NCBI RefSeq assembly: GCF_000236705.1 | Contig: NC_016599.1 | Coordinates: 186,001 to 250,000, forward strand | DNA length: 64,000 bases | Origin: Owenweeksia hongkongensis DSM 17368 | GTDB lineage: Bacteria; Bacteroidota; Bacteroidia; Flavobacteriales; Schleiferiaceae | Direction: 5' to 3' | In this document: piece by piece, positions 32,965 through 41,440 of the stretch | Layout of the letters: each line of letters starts with the position of its first letter | Position numbering within the stretch: the stretch's first letter is position 1 | The notes under the pieces: generated by a model | What the model saw: only the letters and a program-made list of their open reading frames with translations | What the model was told of the DNA's origin: nothing | Databases searched by the model: none | Translations under genes and position numbers: made by a program

Positions 32965-34305
32965 ATGAAGTGGAATGGAAAAAAAGTGGCGTTTCATACT
33001 TTGGGCTGCAAGCTCAATTTCTCGGAAACCAGCACCATAGCGCGTGATTTTAAAGCGAATGGTTTTGAAGAGGTTAACTTCTCGGAGCCTGCGGATGTTT
33101 ATGTGATTAATACATGTTCGGTAACACACAATGCTGACAAAGAATGCAAGCATTGGGTAAAGCAAGCTTTGAAGGCAAATCCTGATGCATTTACAGTGAT
33201 TGTTGGCTGCTATGCCCAATTGAAGCCCGAGGAAATTGCGGATATTCAAGGGGTGGATTTGGTACTTGGAGCTACCGAAAAATTCAAAATCACAGATTAC
33301 TTGAATGATCTCACCAAAAATGATTTGGGCGAGGTGCATTCATGCGAAATAGATGAGGCCGACTTTTATGTTGGATCTTATTCTATTGGCGATCGTACCC
33401 GTGCTTTTCTAAAGGTTCAGGATGGTTGTGATTATAAATGTACCTATTGTACAATACCGTTGGCAAGAGGAATTTCAAGGAGTGATACCTTGGAAAATGT
33501 ACTTTCAAACGCTCGTAAGATTGTAGAAGAAGGTGCTAAGGAGATTGTACTTACTGGAGTAAACATTGGTGACTATGGAAAAGGAGAGTTTGGCAATAAA
33601 CGCCATGAACATACCTTTTTAGAACTCGTTCAAGCTTTGGATGAAGTGGAAGGAATAGATAGATTTAGGATTTCATCAATTGAGCCAAATCTTCTAAAGG
33701 ATGAAACCATAAGGTTTGTGGGGCAGTCCAAGCGATTTGTACCACATTTTCATATTCCACTGCAAAGTGGCTCTAACGAATTGCTTAAAAAAATGCGTAG
33801 ACGCTATCAGTCTGAATTGTATTCAGAACGTGTGGCTACAATCAAAAGCTTCATTCCTGATTGCTGCATAGGAGTTGATGTTATCACCGGATTTCCTGGT
33901 GAGACAGAGGAACTCTTTATGGAAACCTATAATTTTCTAAATGACCTTGACATAAGCTACCTTCATGTATTTACCTACAGCGAGCGTGATAATACGCTTG
34001 CCGCAGAAATGGATGGAGCAGTAGATTATGCTGTTCGCAAAAAAAGAAGCAAAATGCTACGTGTACTTTCGGCCAAAAAGCGAAGAGCATTTTACGAAAG
34101 TCAGCTGGGCACAAGTCGTGAAGTGCTTTTTGAAGGGAACTTTAAAGATGGTTACATTACAGGTTTTACTGAAAACTATGTGAAGGTAAAAACACATTGG
34201 GATCCTGAATTGGTAAACACACGTAAAAAGATAATTCTAAAAGATATTGGTGAAGATGGTATTGTTCGATTTGAGGAAGCTATTCCTGAAATGGTGAATG
34301 CCTAA
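32965..34305 (+). CDS. mtaB: tRNA t6A37 methylthiotransferase MtaB (radical SAM)
   Basis: The 446-residue protein has an N-terminal UPF0004 domain with cysteines Cys15, Cys51 and Cys82 that bind the auxiliary 4Fe-4S cluster. A radical-SAM domain follows with CDYKCTYC (Cys155, Cys159, Cys162), and a C-terminal TRAM-like region. The start FHTLGCKLNFSE is typical of MtaB rather than MiaB. MtaB adds a methylthio group to t6A at position 37 of ANN-decoding tRNAs. The 3' end lies just before the inositol monophosphatase gene. Confidence 0.92.
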   Translation: MKWNGKKVAFHTLGCKLNFSETSTIARDFKANGFEEVNFSEPADVYVINTCSVTHNADKECKHWVKQALKANPDAFTVIVGCYAQLKPEEIADIQGVDLVLGATEKFKITDYLNDLTKNDLGEVHSCEIDEADFYVGSYSIGDRTRAFLKVQDGCDYKCTYCTIPLARGISRSDTLENVLSNARKIVEEGAKEIVLTGVNIGDYGKGEFGNKRHEHTFLELVQALDEVEGIDRFRISSIEPNLLKDETIRFVGQSKRFVPHFHIPLQSGSNELLKKMRRRYQSELYSERVATIKSFIPDCCIGVDVITGFPGETEELFMETYNFLNDLDISYLHVFTYSERDNTLAAEMDGAVDYAVRKKRSKMLRVLSAKKRRAFYESQLGTSREVLFEGNFKDGYITGFTENYVKVKTHWDPELVNTRKKIILKDIGEDGIVRFEEAIPEMVNA

Positions 34306-34324
34306 GCCAATAAACCCAAACCAT

Positions 34325-35128
34325 ATGTTGCAACTTAAGGAGCTATTACAAGCTGTAGAAGATATTACCAGAAGCACTGGTGATTTTATTTTGAAGGAGA
34401 GAAATAGTGTTTCTGCAGAAGAAGTGGAGCTTAAAAGCCTGAATAGCTTGGTGAGTTATGTAGATAAAACTGCCGAAAAAATGATCGTGGATGGTGTAAA
34501 GCCATTGATTTCAGAAGCTGGTTTTATTGCTGAAGAAGACACGGAATCTATTCGCGGTAAGCGCTACAATTGGGTGATTGACCCACTAGATGGCACCACT
34601 AACTTTCTACACAATCTTCCTGTTTTTGCTATTTCCATAGCTTTAATGGATGGTGATGAGGTAGTGCTTGGTGTTGTTTACGAGCTAGGCCAAAAGGAAA
34701 TGTTTAGCGCCACAAAAGGAGGAGGGGCATCCTTAAATGGTAAGCCCATTCAGGTGAAAAAAACCGCTGAGCTAAAGGATACACTTTTGGCTACAGGTTT
34801 TCCTTATTATGATTTTGACAGAATGAAAAGCTTTCTGAATTTACTGAGCCAGCTTTTTACAAAAACAAGAGGAGTAAGGCGACTAGGTTCTGCTGCTACC
34901 GATTTGGCCTATGTGGCTTGCGGCCGTTTTGATGGCTTTTTTGAATATGGACTTAGTCCATGGGATGTAGCGGCAGGTGCACTACTAGTAACCGAAGCAG
35001 GTGGCAAAGTGACTGATTATTCCAAAGGAGATAACTTTCTATTTGGAGGTGAAATTTTAGCCTGCTCTTCGGCAATGTTTGATGAGTTATATACAGAGGT
35101 GAGTGAACACATGCAAGGTGATTCATGA
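34325..35128 (+). CDS. suhB: Inositol monophosphatase family protein
   Basis: The 267-residue protein carries the metal-binding motifs of the family: the EEDTE segment, DPLDGTTNFLHNLP, and WDVAAGALLVTEAGG near the C-terminus. It hydrolyses inositol-1-phosphate or a related sugar phosphate in a Mg-dependent reaction. The ATG at 34325 is preferred; an in-frame ATG at 34298 would overlap mtaB by eight bases and add nine residues without family similarity. The TGA overlaps the next ATG (ATGA). Confidence 0.9.
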   Translation: MLQLKELLQAVEDITRSTGDFILKERNSVSAEEVELKSLNSLVSYVDKTAEKMIVDGVKPLISEAGFIAEEDTESIRGKRYNWVIDPLDGTTNFLHNLPVFAISIALMDGDEVVLGVVYELGQKEMFSATKGGGASLNGKPIQVKKTAELKDTLLATGFPYYDFDRMKSFLNLLSQLFTKTRGVRRLGSAATDLAYVACGRFDGFFEYGLSPWDVAAGALLVTEAGGKVTDYSKGDNFLFGGEILACSSAMFDELYTEVSEHMQGDS

Positions 35129-35763
35129 AGCTTTATTTAATTAGTGGACTAGGTGCTGATAGGCGAGTTTTTGAGCGGCTAAAACTTAATGCCGATGTTA
35201 TCCACATTTCTTGGAAAATGCCATTAGATAATGAGTCTCTTTCAAGTTATGTCCAAAGACTTAGTTCTAAAATTGACACTTCAGAAGATTTTTGTTTGGG
35301 TGGTTTAAGTTTTGGGGGAGTGTGCGCTCAGGAAATTACTAAAACACTTAAACCCGAAAAATTGGTTTTGATTTCAACTGTCAAAAATCAAAATGAGTTT
35401 CCCTTACGCATTAGATTGGCCTTCAGGACTGGATTGTATAAACTTGTTCCCAATGTTGTATTCAAGAAACTGGCATTTAGCTTGAGCCGGATTTTGACCT
35501 TAACTGGCAAAAATGCAGATGTAAAATTTAAAAGTATGGTTGCTCAAATTGACAAAAAGGTTTTTGGATGGTCAATAGATAAAATGGCAAACTGGGATGG
35601 TGCAGGTGACTTTCCATATTTGCACATTCATGGTACGGCTGAAAGATTACTTCCCGCCAAAAACATAAAAAACGCCACCCTGATAAAAGGTGGCGGTCAT
35701 TTAATGGTATTGAATAATCCGAAAGAAATATCTGATTTGATCAATCGATATTTAGAAAGTTAA
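35125..35763 (+). CDS. Alpha/beta hydrolase
   Basis: The 212-residue protein has the nucleophile elbow GLSFGG (G-x-S-x-G) and a late GGGHLMV that supplies the catalytic His. The acid is probably Glu in HGTAERLLP instead of the usual Asp. It is cytosolic; the substrate is unknown. It is translationally coupled to the monophosphatase by a 4-base overlap. Its TAA interlocks with the stop of the convergent outer-membrane gene (TTAA at 35760-35763). Confidence 0.8.
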   Translation: MKLYLISGLGADRRVFERLKLNADVIHISWKMPLDNESLSSYVQRLSSKIDTSEDFCLGGLSFGGVCAQEITKTLKPEKLVLISTVKNQNEFPLRIRLAFRTGLYKLVPNVVFKKLAFSLSRILTLTGKNADVKFKSMVAQIDKKVFGWSIDKMANWDGAGDFPYLHIHGTAERLLPAKNIKNATLIKGGGHLMVLNNPKEISDLINRYLES

Positions 35764-36395
35764 TATCGGTACGAAAGTCCACAACTCATAAAGCCTCGAG
35801 CACCAAAACCTAATTCAAGGAATCCTCCAAACTTATCTCCAAAGCGAAGACCCAATCCATTTACATGAATGGTAGGCTGTTTGTAAGATTCATTTTCACT
35901 GGTATTTACGGAATGTTCTTCATTAAGAAAACTCAAACCAAAGCTGGCGCCTGAATACATTTCAAATTTACCATCGGCAGCAGTAAGCCAGTTTATTCTT
36001 AGCTCTGGCATAAAACTGAACACATCAATGGTTACAGTTTCAAGGGGGTAAATTCCTGTATTAGGGTCGGGGTTTCCATAAAATGCCTTGTTGGTAGATA
36101 GCTGTTGGTAACCAAGGTTTACACCAACTTCCAACTTTTTGTATCTAAAAAAGGATACATCGGCAAAAAATACTGGAGATGAGTTATCACTAGTTTCCCA
36201 GCCAATTGTAGTAGTGGTAGTTGATGGGTTGTAATAATAATTATTAGGATTATCTTCAAAACCAACGATGTATTTATCATTGAGACTAAAGACTCCAATA
36301 GAAACTTCCGCTCTTAAGAAGCCGATTTCAGTAACTTGACTAAATAGTGGAAAAGCAGAAATAGTAAGGATGCCTAGAGTGATAAGCTTTTTCAT
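35760..36395 (-). CDS. Outer-membrane beta-barrel-like protein, paralog A
   Basis: The 211-residue protein has a signal peptide (LGILTISAFPLFSQ). Alternating beta strands end in aromatic residues (FFRYKKLEVGVNLGYQQ, MYSGASFGLSFL, GARGFMSCGLSYRY), as in small outer-membrane barrels. It aligns with the gene just upstream, sharing FFRYKKLEVGV, the FKMYS-type strand and the KFGGF(L/M)E block. The pair arose by tandem duplication. Function unknown; they lie next to an envelope-assembly operon. Confidence 0.75.
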   Translation of the reverse strand: MKKLITLGILTISAFPLFSQVTEIGFLRAEVSIGVFSLNDKYIVGFEDNPNNYYYNPSTTTTTIGWETSDNSSPVFFADVSFFRYKKLEVGVNLGYQQLSTNKAFYGNPDPNTGIYPLETVTIDVFSFMPELRINWLTAADGKFEMYSGASFGLSFLNEEHSVNTSENESYKQPTIHVNGLGLRFGDKFGGFLELGFGARGFMSCGLSYRY

Positions 36396-36421
36396 AATAC
36401 TATAGTTTTGAGGTTAGCTAA

Positions 36422-37021
36422 TTACAATCTAAGGGATAGCCCTGCACGCATGAGGCCTTTGGTACCAAAGCCCACTTCCATAAATCCGCCAAACTTATTT
36501 CCTAAACGAATTCCGAATCCTGTAATATCAAAAGCTGGAATAAGATAGGAGTCATCTCTAAAGGTTTGAACCTCATAATCTTCCCTAACATTAGTGAGGC
36601 CTAATCCAAATGAAGAGTACATTTCAAATTTATTATCCTCCGAGCTGACCCAATTTAGTCGCACATTGGGAATGAAGGTAAGATATGTCACATCCAGATT
36701 GTCTTCAATGTTTATCCCAGTATTATAATCAAAACTATACACGGGATTTGAGATATAAGCTTTTTGATAGCCAGCGGAAACCCCTACTTCGAGTTTCTTG
36801 TATCTAAAAAACGAAATTCCCAGAAAGTAAGTTCCTGTGGCATTTTTGCCCCATACGCCACTGGTGGGATATTCAATATCTGTAAAGATATCTTTAGTAG
36901 TGTATATGCCTGCCGTAGCCTCTAGTCGTAAAAAACCCATTTCTGACTCATTAGAGGATTGTGCCTGCACTATTTCCGAACCTAAAGAGGTGATAAATAG
37001 AAGAGCAAAAAGTTTCTTCAT
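36422..37021 (-). CDS. Outer-membrane beta-barrel-like protein, paralog B
   Basis: The 199-residue paralog has a signal peptide (LFALLFITSLGSEIVQAQ) and the same strand pattern (MGFLRLEATAGIY, FFRYKKLEVGVSAGYQ, FGTKGLMRAGLSLRL). It is separated from paralog A by 26 bases and is upstream of it on the same strand. The C-terminal aromatic/leucine ending fits outer-membrane insertion by BamA. Confidence 0.75.
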   Translation of the reverse strand: MKKLFALLFITSLGSEIVQAQSSNESEMGFLRLEATAGIYTTKDIFTDIEYPTSGVWGKNATGTYFLGISFFRYKKLEVGVSAGYQKAYISNPVYSFDYNTGINIEDNLDVTYLTFIPNVRLNWVSSEDNKFEMYSSFGLGLTNVREDYEVQTFRDDSYLIPAFDITGFGIRLGNKFGGFMEVGFGTKGLMRAGLSLRL

Positions 37022-37093
37022 CGTTTAGTTTAATTTGTTTCTAATTTCCTAACGATGAAAGGTATGAAATAGTTGGGGCAGGTAAGGAAAAAA

Positions 37094-37591
37094 TTACGCG
37101 ATCGGGAGCCACTGTTTATGCCAGCTTAAACGTACAGGTACTTCCCACTGGGTATTGAATTGCCCTTTGGTTTCCACCAAATTATTGAACACAGTTGTGT
37201 TTTCATCTAAATCACCACTTTCTAATGCCGCTCTGAAATTTACCATATGCATAGTGTCGATCATGGTATTTTCGCTGTCACGGAATGCAATTTGGGTGCG
37301 ATCCATCAGCGAAATCTTAAGCTCATTTTCTAAGCTTTGTATTTGATGCACCAATTTGTCAATGGAGCATCCAGTAGCTTGGTAGCTATCCTCACTTAAA
37401 ATGATTACTACAAAGCGATCGTAAAAAATACGAAAAGAGGCTTCTAAATCCTTACCATGAGCTTGCCAGCTTTCTATAAAGTTGATCATTCGAGCACTCA
37501 CCCTTTCAGTTATTTCAAAGGGCATAAAGTCAGTGGCTTGATAGATCCAAACTCTGGAGTTATCAGGCATATTGTCAAAGTCAGCGTACAT
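37094..37591 (-). CDS. Conserved Bacteroidota protein often annotated as ABC transporter ATPase
   Basis: A 165-residue soluble protein beginning MYADFDNMPDNSRVWIYQA. As I recall, homologs with this start are widespread in Bacteroidota and often carry the name ABC transporter ATPase. No Walker A, Walker B or LSGGQ motif is present here, so that name is not supported by the sequence. It is the last gene of the amidase-MCE-Fe-S operon, 27 bases after the CCG-domain gene. Function unknown; a link to envelope or respiratory electron transfer is inferred from context. Confidence 0.75.
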   Translation of the reverse strand: MYADFDNMPDNSRVWIYQATDFMPFEITERVSARMINFIESWQAHGKDLEASFRIFYDRFVVIILSEDSYQATGCSIDKLVHQIQSLENELKISLMDRTQIAFRDSENTMIDTMHMVNFRAALESGDLDENTTVFNNLVETKGQFNTQWEVPVRLSWHKQWLPIA

Positions 37592-37618
37592 AGTATAGAA
37601 AGTATAGGTATAATTAGA

Positions 37619-38413
37619 TTAAAGGTCTTGGGCTTCGGCAATCATTTCTGCCAAATCAAGTACGGGTAGCGATCCTTCAAGTTCACTATTTTTCACACCA
37701 TCTGTCATCATTGTGTTGCAAAATGGGCAACCAGCTGCAATTACATCAGGCTTTGTTTCGATGGCTTCCTCGGTACGTTCTACATTTATGTCTTTTTTAC
37801 CTGGTTCTGGTTCTTTAAACATTTGAGCACCACCAGCACCGCAGCACAAACCATTGCTTTTGCATCTTCGCATTTCTACAAGCTCTGCATCCAATTTTTG
37901 AATTAGTTCGCGAGGTGCTTCATATATGCCATTAGCACGACCAAGGTAGCATGGGTCATGATATGTAATGCGCTTGCCCTTGTAAGGTCCTCCAGAAATT
38001 GAAATTTTCCCATCCTTAAGCAGGTTGTTGATAAAAGTAGTGTGATGCATCACTTTATAATTTCCGCCAAGCTCAGGATACTCGTTTGCCATCGTATTAA
38101 AACAGTGAGGGCAAGTGGTTACAATTTGGGTGATTTCATAAGCATCCAACACCTGAATATTGGCCATGGCTTGCATCATAAATAGAAACTCGTTCCCGGC
38201 ACGTTTGGCAGGATCTCCTGTGCAACTTTCTTCTGCGCCAAGCACCGCAAAATTTACGTTGGCCTTGTTGAGTATTTTTACAAAAGCCTTGGTTATTTTC
38301 TTAGCTCGATCATCAAAACTTCCGGAGCAACCTACCCAAAATAGTACGTCTGGTTTGGTTCCGGAGGCCATCATTTCGGCCATGGTTGGCACTTTTATAG
38401 TTTCGGTTTCCAT
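37619..38413 (-). CDS. CCG-domain Fe-S protein (heterodisulfide-reductase subunit B-like)
   Basis: The 264-residue protein has two CCG-type cysteine modules. The first has an early GCSGSFDD and later CPHCFNTM; the second has HDPCYLGR, the diagnostic LCCGAGGAQMF, and AAGCPFCNTMM. Such domains bind special [4Fe-4S] clusters or zinc in HdrB-like and glycolate-oxidase-related electron-transfer proteins. The protein is soluble. It probably works with the membrane Fe-S protein two genes upstream. The Cys of the first CCG module is less complete than that of the second. Confidence 0.88.
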   Translation of the reverse strand: METETIKVPTMAEMMASGTKPDVLFWVGCSGSFDDRAKKITKAFVKILNKANVNFAVLGAEESCTGDPAKRAGNEFLFMMQAMANIQVLDAYEITQIVTTCPHCFNTMANEYPELGGNYKVMHHTTFINNLLKDGKISISGGPYKGKRITYHDPCYLGRANGIYEAPRELIQKLDAELVEMRRCKSNGLCCGAGGAQMFKEPEPGKKDINVERTEEAIETKPDVIAAGCPFCNTMMTDGVKNSELEGSLPVLDLAEMIAEAQDL

Positions 38414-38414
38414 C

Positions 38415-39020
38415 TTAATCTATCAGTTCAAAAATTTTGTTATCCGTAGTTCTAAAGCCTACAAAACCTTTAGTGGCATTAATATAAAAAGATTGACGGC
38501 TTATGCTATCCCTTTTTAAAAAGTACACATTGCTAAAAGACTTTTCTTGTAATTTCAGGGTGGTTTCAAATCCACATCTTTCACTTACACAGATCAGGCT
38601 ATCAGTGTATATAAAGCTCAGCTTACCTTGTTCCACATTATCTTCGAAAAAGGTAATGTCCAAAAAATCTCTGGAGCGTGACCCTAATGAAGGATCATAC
38701 TGTGAATAGACTCTGTAGTTTACTTTATAGGGGTTGTTTACACCTCTTAAAGTAGCAGTATGTTCGCGAACTTCCACATAGTCTAAGGTGCCGACATTTC
38801 CGGTAGAGCCAATATCCTGTGAACTCTTTATATAGTTGGTATCAATACCAGCTTGCAAAAAGCTAAGGGTATCATCGGTATTGCTTCTGTAGCGCTTTTC
38901 TGTGGTATTATTTGGTATAAATTGCACTATATCATTAGTGGGAGTAAGAGTAAAATAGCTATCCTTATTGCAGGCTTGCAATGCTAAAAGTAGCGCGATA
39001 AGTGATAGTGTATTTCTCAT
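38415..39020 (-). CDS. Hypothetical lipoprotein inside the Fe-S operon
   Basis: The 201-residue protein has a lipobox (LLLALQAC, Cys17) and a beta-rich body (GTLDYVEVREHTATLRG, SRDFLDITFFEDN) with no family I recognise. It sits between the two Fe-S genes, with gaps of 1 and 27 bases. It is thus probably cotranscribed, though its domain does not suggest an electron-transfer role. It could be a recent insertion into the operon. Confidence 0.7.
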   Translation of the reverse strand: MRNTLSLIALLLALQACNKDSYFTLTPTNDIVQFIPNNTTEKRYRSNTDDTLSFLQAGIDTNYIKSSQDIGSTGNVGTLDYVEVREHTATLRGVNNPYKVNYRVYSQYDPSLGSRSRDFLDITFFEDNVEQGKLSFIYTDSLICVSERCGFETTLKLQEKSFSNVYFLKRDSISRQSFYINATKGFVGFRTTDNKIFELID

Positions 39021-39047
39021 GAAAAAAGCTTTTAAATGGCGAGCCGA

Positions 39048-40364
39048 CTATGCTTCATTTATCCAGTTTCCGCGATCGGCTGCTGGGTAAGCCCATGGAG
39101 CTCCGTTGTTTTCCACATTGCTCATCATACCATTTAATGCCTGATTAGCAGCAGACTCTTCCATTACCAGATATCTGCGCATATCCATAATAATGGAAAG
39201 AGGGTCAATATTTACCGGGCAGGCAACCGTACAAGCGTTGCACGTGGTGCAAGCCCATAGTTCTTCGCGGCTAATGTAGTCATCGATTAAGGTCTTGCCA
39301 TCCTCTTTGAACTCACCATTGTTAGCGTCTATATTTTTACCCACTTCCTCTAGTCTGTCGCGGGTATCCATCATAATCTTTCGAGGACTAAGCTTTTTAC
39401 CAGTAATATTTGCCGGACAAGAATCAGTACATCGTCCACACTCGGTACACGCATAAGAATTCATCAGTTGAACCCAATCTAAGTCCATTACATCTTTTGC
39501 ACCAAATCGTTCAGGCGCAGCGGCCTCAGCACCCTCTGGAGGAGCAGCAAAAGGATCGGCATTTGGATCCATCATTAACTCTACTTCCTTCTTTACACTT
39601 TCCATATTGGTAAACTGGCCTTTTGGCTCAAGTTTGGAATACCACACATTAGGGAAAGCCAAAATAATATGGAAGTGCTTGGAGTAGGGGAGGTAGTTTA
39701 GGAAAGCAAGTATACCAAGGATATGCGCCCACCAAAATACACGCTCCATGATATGTAACGATTCTACAGAAAAACCTGAAAACATTGGAGCCAACATTCC
39801 ACTAACCAACCATGGGCCAGCTTTAGCATCAGGCAAATTAGCTTCTACAGCTCCAAGAAGCAAAAGTGCGGTCATCAACACCAATTCTATAATAAGAATA
39901 TTGTTTCCGTCTTTTTTGGCCCAACCAGTAAGATCCTTAAAGCGAGGAACAACGCTAACGTTTCTACGATATAGAAACACCAGGCAGGCAATTATTACAA
40001 GAACTGCAAGAATTTCGAAGAAGTTAATGGCTACATCATAAAGTCCTCCCAAAGGTTCAGCAAATAATCGGTGCGTTCCAAATATTCCATCAATCAGTAT
40101 TTCGGCTACTTCAATATTGATAAGTAAAAAGCCTGCATAAATAACTACGTGGAAGAATCCAGCAACGGCACGTCTTTTTACCATTTTTGATTGACCAAAG
40201 GCTACGCGAGTCATAAGAGCCCAACGCTCACTCGGGCGATCAGATCGATTTTTATCACGGCCCAGTTTTATGTTGCGCCATATTTTACTGAAGCTTCTAC
40301 CAAATAGGGCAAATGCCGCAATCAACACAACAATGAAAATGATATTTTGAATACCGAAATGCAT
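39048..40364 (-). CDS. Membrane-bound 4Fe-4S ferredoxin-type protein (HdrC/NarI-like fusion)
   Basis: The 438-residue protein has about five membrane helices in the first 250 residues, resembling the b-type cytochrome domain of NarI. Two ferredoxin modules follow: CTECGRCTDSCP and CTTCNACTVACP. The architecture is that of membrane-anchored heterodisulfide-reductase-like electron carriers that connect the quinone pool to a soluble partner such as the CCG-domain protein nearby. The electron donor and acceptor are unknown. It is 17 bases upstream of nothing but the MCE gene, so it belongs to the same operon. Confidence 0.88.
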   Translation of the reverse strand: MHFGIQNIIFIVVLIAAFALFGRSFSKIWRNIKLGRDKNRSDRPSERWALMTRVAFGQSKMVKRRAVAGFFHVVIYAGFLLINIEVAEILIDGIFGTHRLFAEPLGGLYDVAINFFEILAVLVIIACLVFLYRRNVSVVPRFKDLTGWAKKDGNNILIIELVLMTALLLLGAVEANLPDAKAGPWLVSGMLAPMFSGFSVESLHIMERVFWWAHILGILAFLNYLPYSKHFHIILAFPNVWYSKLEPKGQFTNMESVKKEVELMMDPNADPFAAPPEGAEAAAPERFGAKDVMDLDWVQLMNSYACTECGRCTDSCPANITGKKLSPRKIMMDTRDRLEEVGKNIDANNGEFKEDGKTLIDDYISREELWACTTCNACTVACPVNIDPLSIIMDMRRYLVMEESAANQALNGMMSNVENNGAPWAYPAADRGNWINEA

Positions 40365-40380
40365 AGGTCTTTTTGTTTGG

Positions 40381-41403
40381 TTAGTCCTTTAGTTCCTCTC
40401 TTTTGGCTGCATCTTTTTTCTCCTGCTTAAGGAGCTCCTCTTCGTCATAATCCTTTCTCCCACCAAAAAGCTTGATATACCTTTTCGGATTGTATTTAAT
40501 ATCCAAAAGAAGGAGGTCGAGCTGCTCTGATGCGCTTTCTAAATTATTATAAAGCTCGGGGTCATTTACCAGTAAGGCCATGCTTCCATCACCAGAATCT
40601 ATTTTAGAAAGTACACTTTCCGCTACTAGCAATGTTTTGTTTAGGCTTTCAAAAGTTTCCTTAAATCTCACTTTTGAAAGTGAATCACTGAGGGAGTTTA
40701 GATTAGAGAAAATACCGCTTAGTTCTTCGCTATTTTCTTCAAGATTAGTGGTTATCTTATTTAGATTGGCGAAAGTTCCTACTAAGTCATTTTGCGAAGT
40801 AGTAACGGTTCTATCTAAAGAACTCATTGTACTTTCTAAATGCGTAAAACTTCGCCTTAAGGATTTAAGAGTAGCTTCAAATCCATCTTTAGAATCATCA
40901 TCCAAAAAACCGGTAAGCAGGAAAAGTACGGTATCCATGGATCCAAAAAGCTTTTCAACCTTATTCTTTAAAGGAGCAACTTGCTTATTTACTTCTTCGG
41001 TAAGGCTCAGCTCAATATTTGACTTTAAGGTATCACCACTTTGTGCAAACTCAGGACTTTTGCCAAGTGTGAGGTTGATAGCCTTATCTCCCAGCAAGTC
41101 TGTACTTTGAATCGCAGCTACTGAGTTTTTTGGAATATCAAAATCACTGGTGATGTTTAGTACTACAACCAAGTTTCCTGAACCATCAGGATGGAAATAT
41201 ACTTTATCAACGGTTCCTATTTTGTAGCCATTTAGCAAAATTGCTTTGGCAGGAGTAAGTCCTTCTACACGATCATATACTGCATAGAGTACTTTTTTAT
41301 TTTCAAAAACGTCTTGGCCTTTTAAAAAACTAAAGCCCCAATAAAGGAGCACCATTGCTATTATGGATACGAGACCGACCTTAAATTCCCTACTGATTTT
41401 CAA
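40381..41403 (-). CDS. MCE/MlaD-family lipid transport protein
   Basis: The 340-residue protein has an N-terminal membrane anchor (about 8-26). A single MCE domain follows (about 35-115; YDRVEGLTPAKAILLNGYKIGTV), then a long coiled-coil region (about 130-280) rich in Leu, Ser and Asn. MlaD-like proteins shuttle phospholipids across the periplasm. It is the second gene of the operon after the amidase, linking cell-wall and membrane maintenance. Partner MlaE/MlaF genes are not in the window. Confidence 0.88.
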   Translation of the reverse strand: MKISREFKVGLVSIIAMVLLYWGFSFLKGQDVFENKKVLYAVYDRVEGLTPAKAILLNGYKIGTVDKVYFHPDGSGNLVVVLNITSDFDIPKNSVAAIQSTDLLGDKAINLTLGKSPEFAQSGDTLKSNIELSLTEEVNKQVAPLKNKVEKLFGSMDTVLFLLTGFLDDDSKDGFEATLKSLRRSFTHLESTMSSLDRTVTTSQNDLVGTFANLNKITTNLEENSEELSGIFSNLNSLSDSLSKVRFKETFESLNKTLLVAESVLSKIDSGDGSMALLVNDPELYNNLESASEQLDLLLLDIKYNPKRYIKLFGGRKDYDEEELLKQEKKDAAKREELKD

Positions 41404-41440
41404 GAGGTGTAATGTTTGAGTTTAACAAATATTGTAAATT

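Noticed and set aside
37094-37591. Annotation of this gene as an ABC transporter ATPase
   Set aside because: No Walker A, Walker B or signature motif is present; the name is probably inherited from databases.
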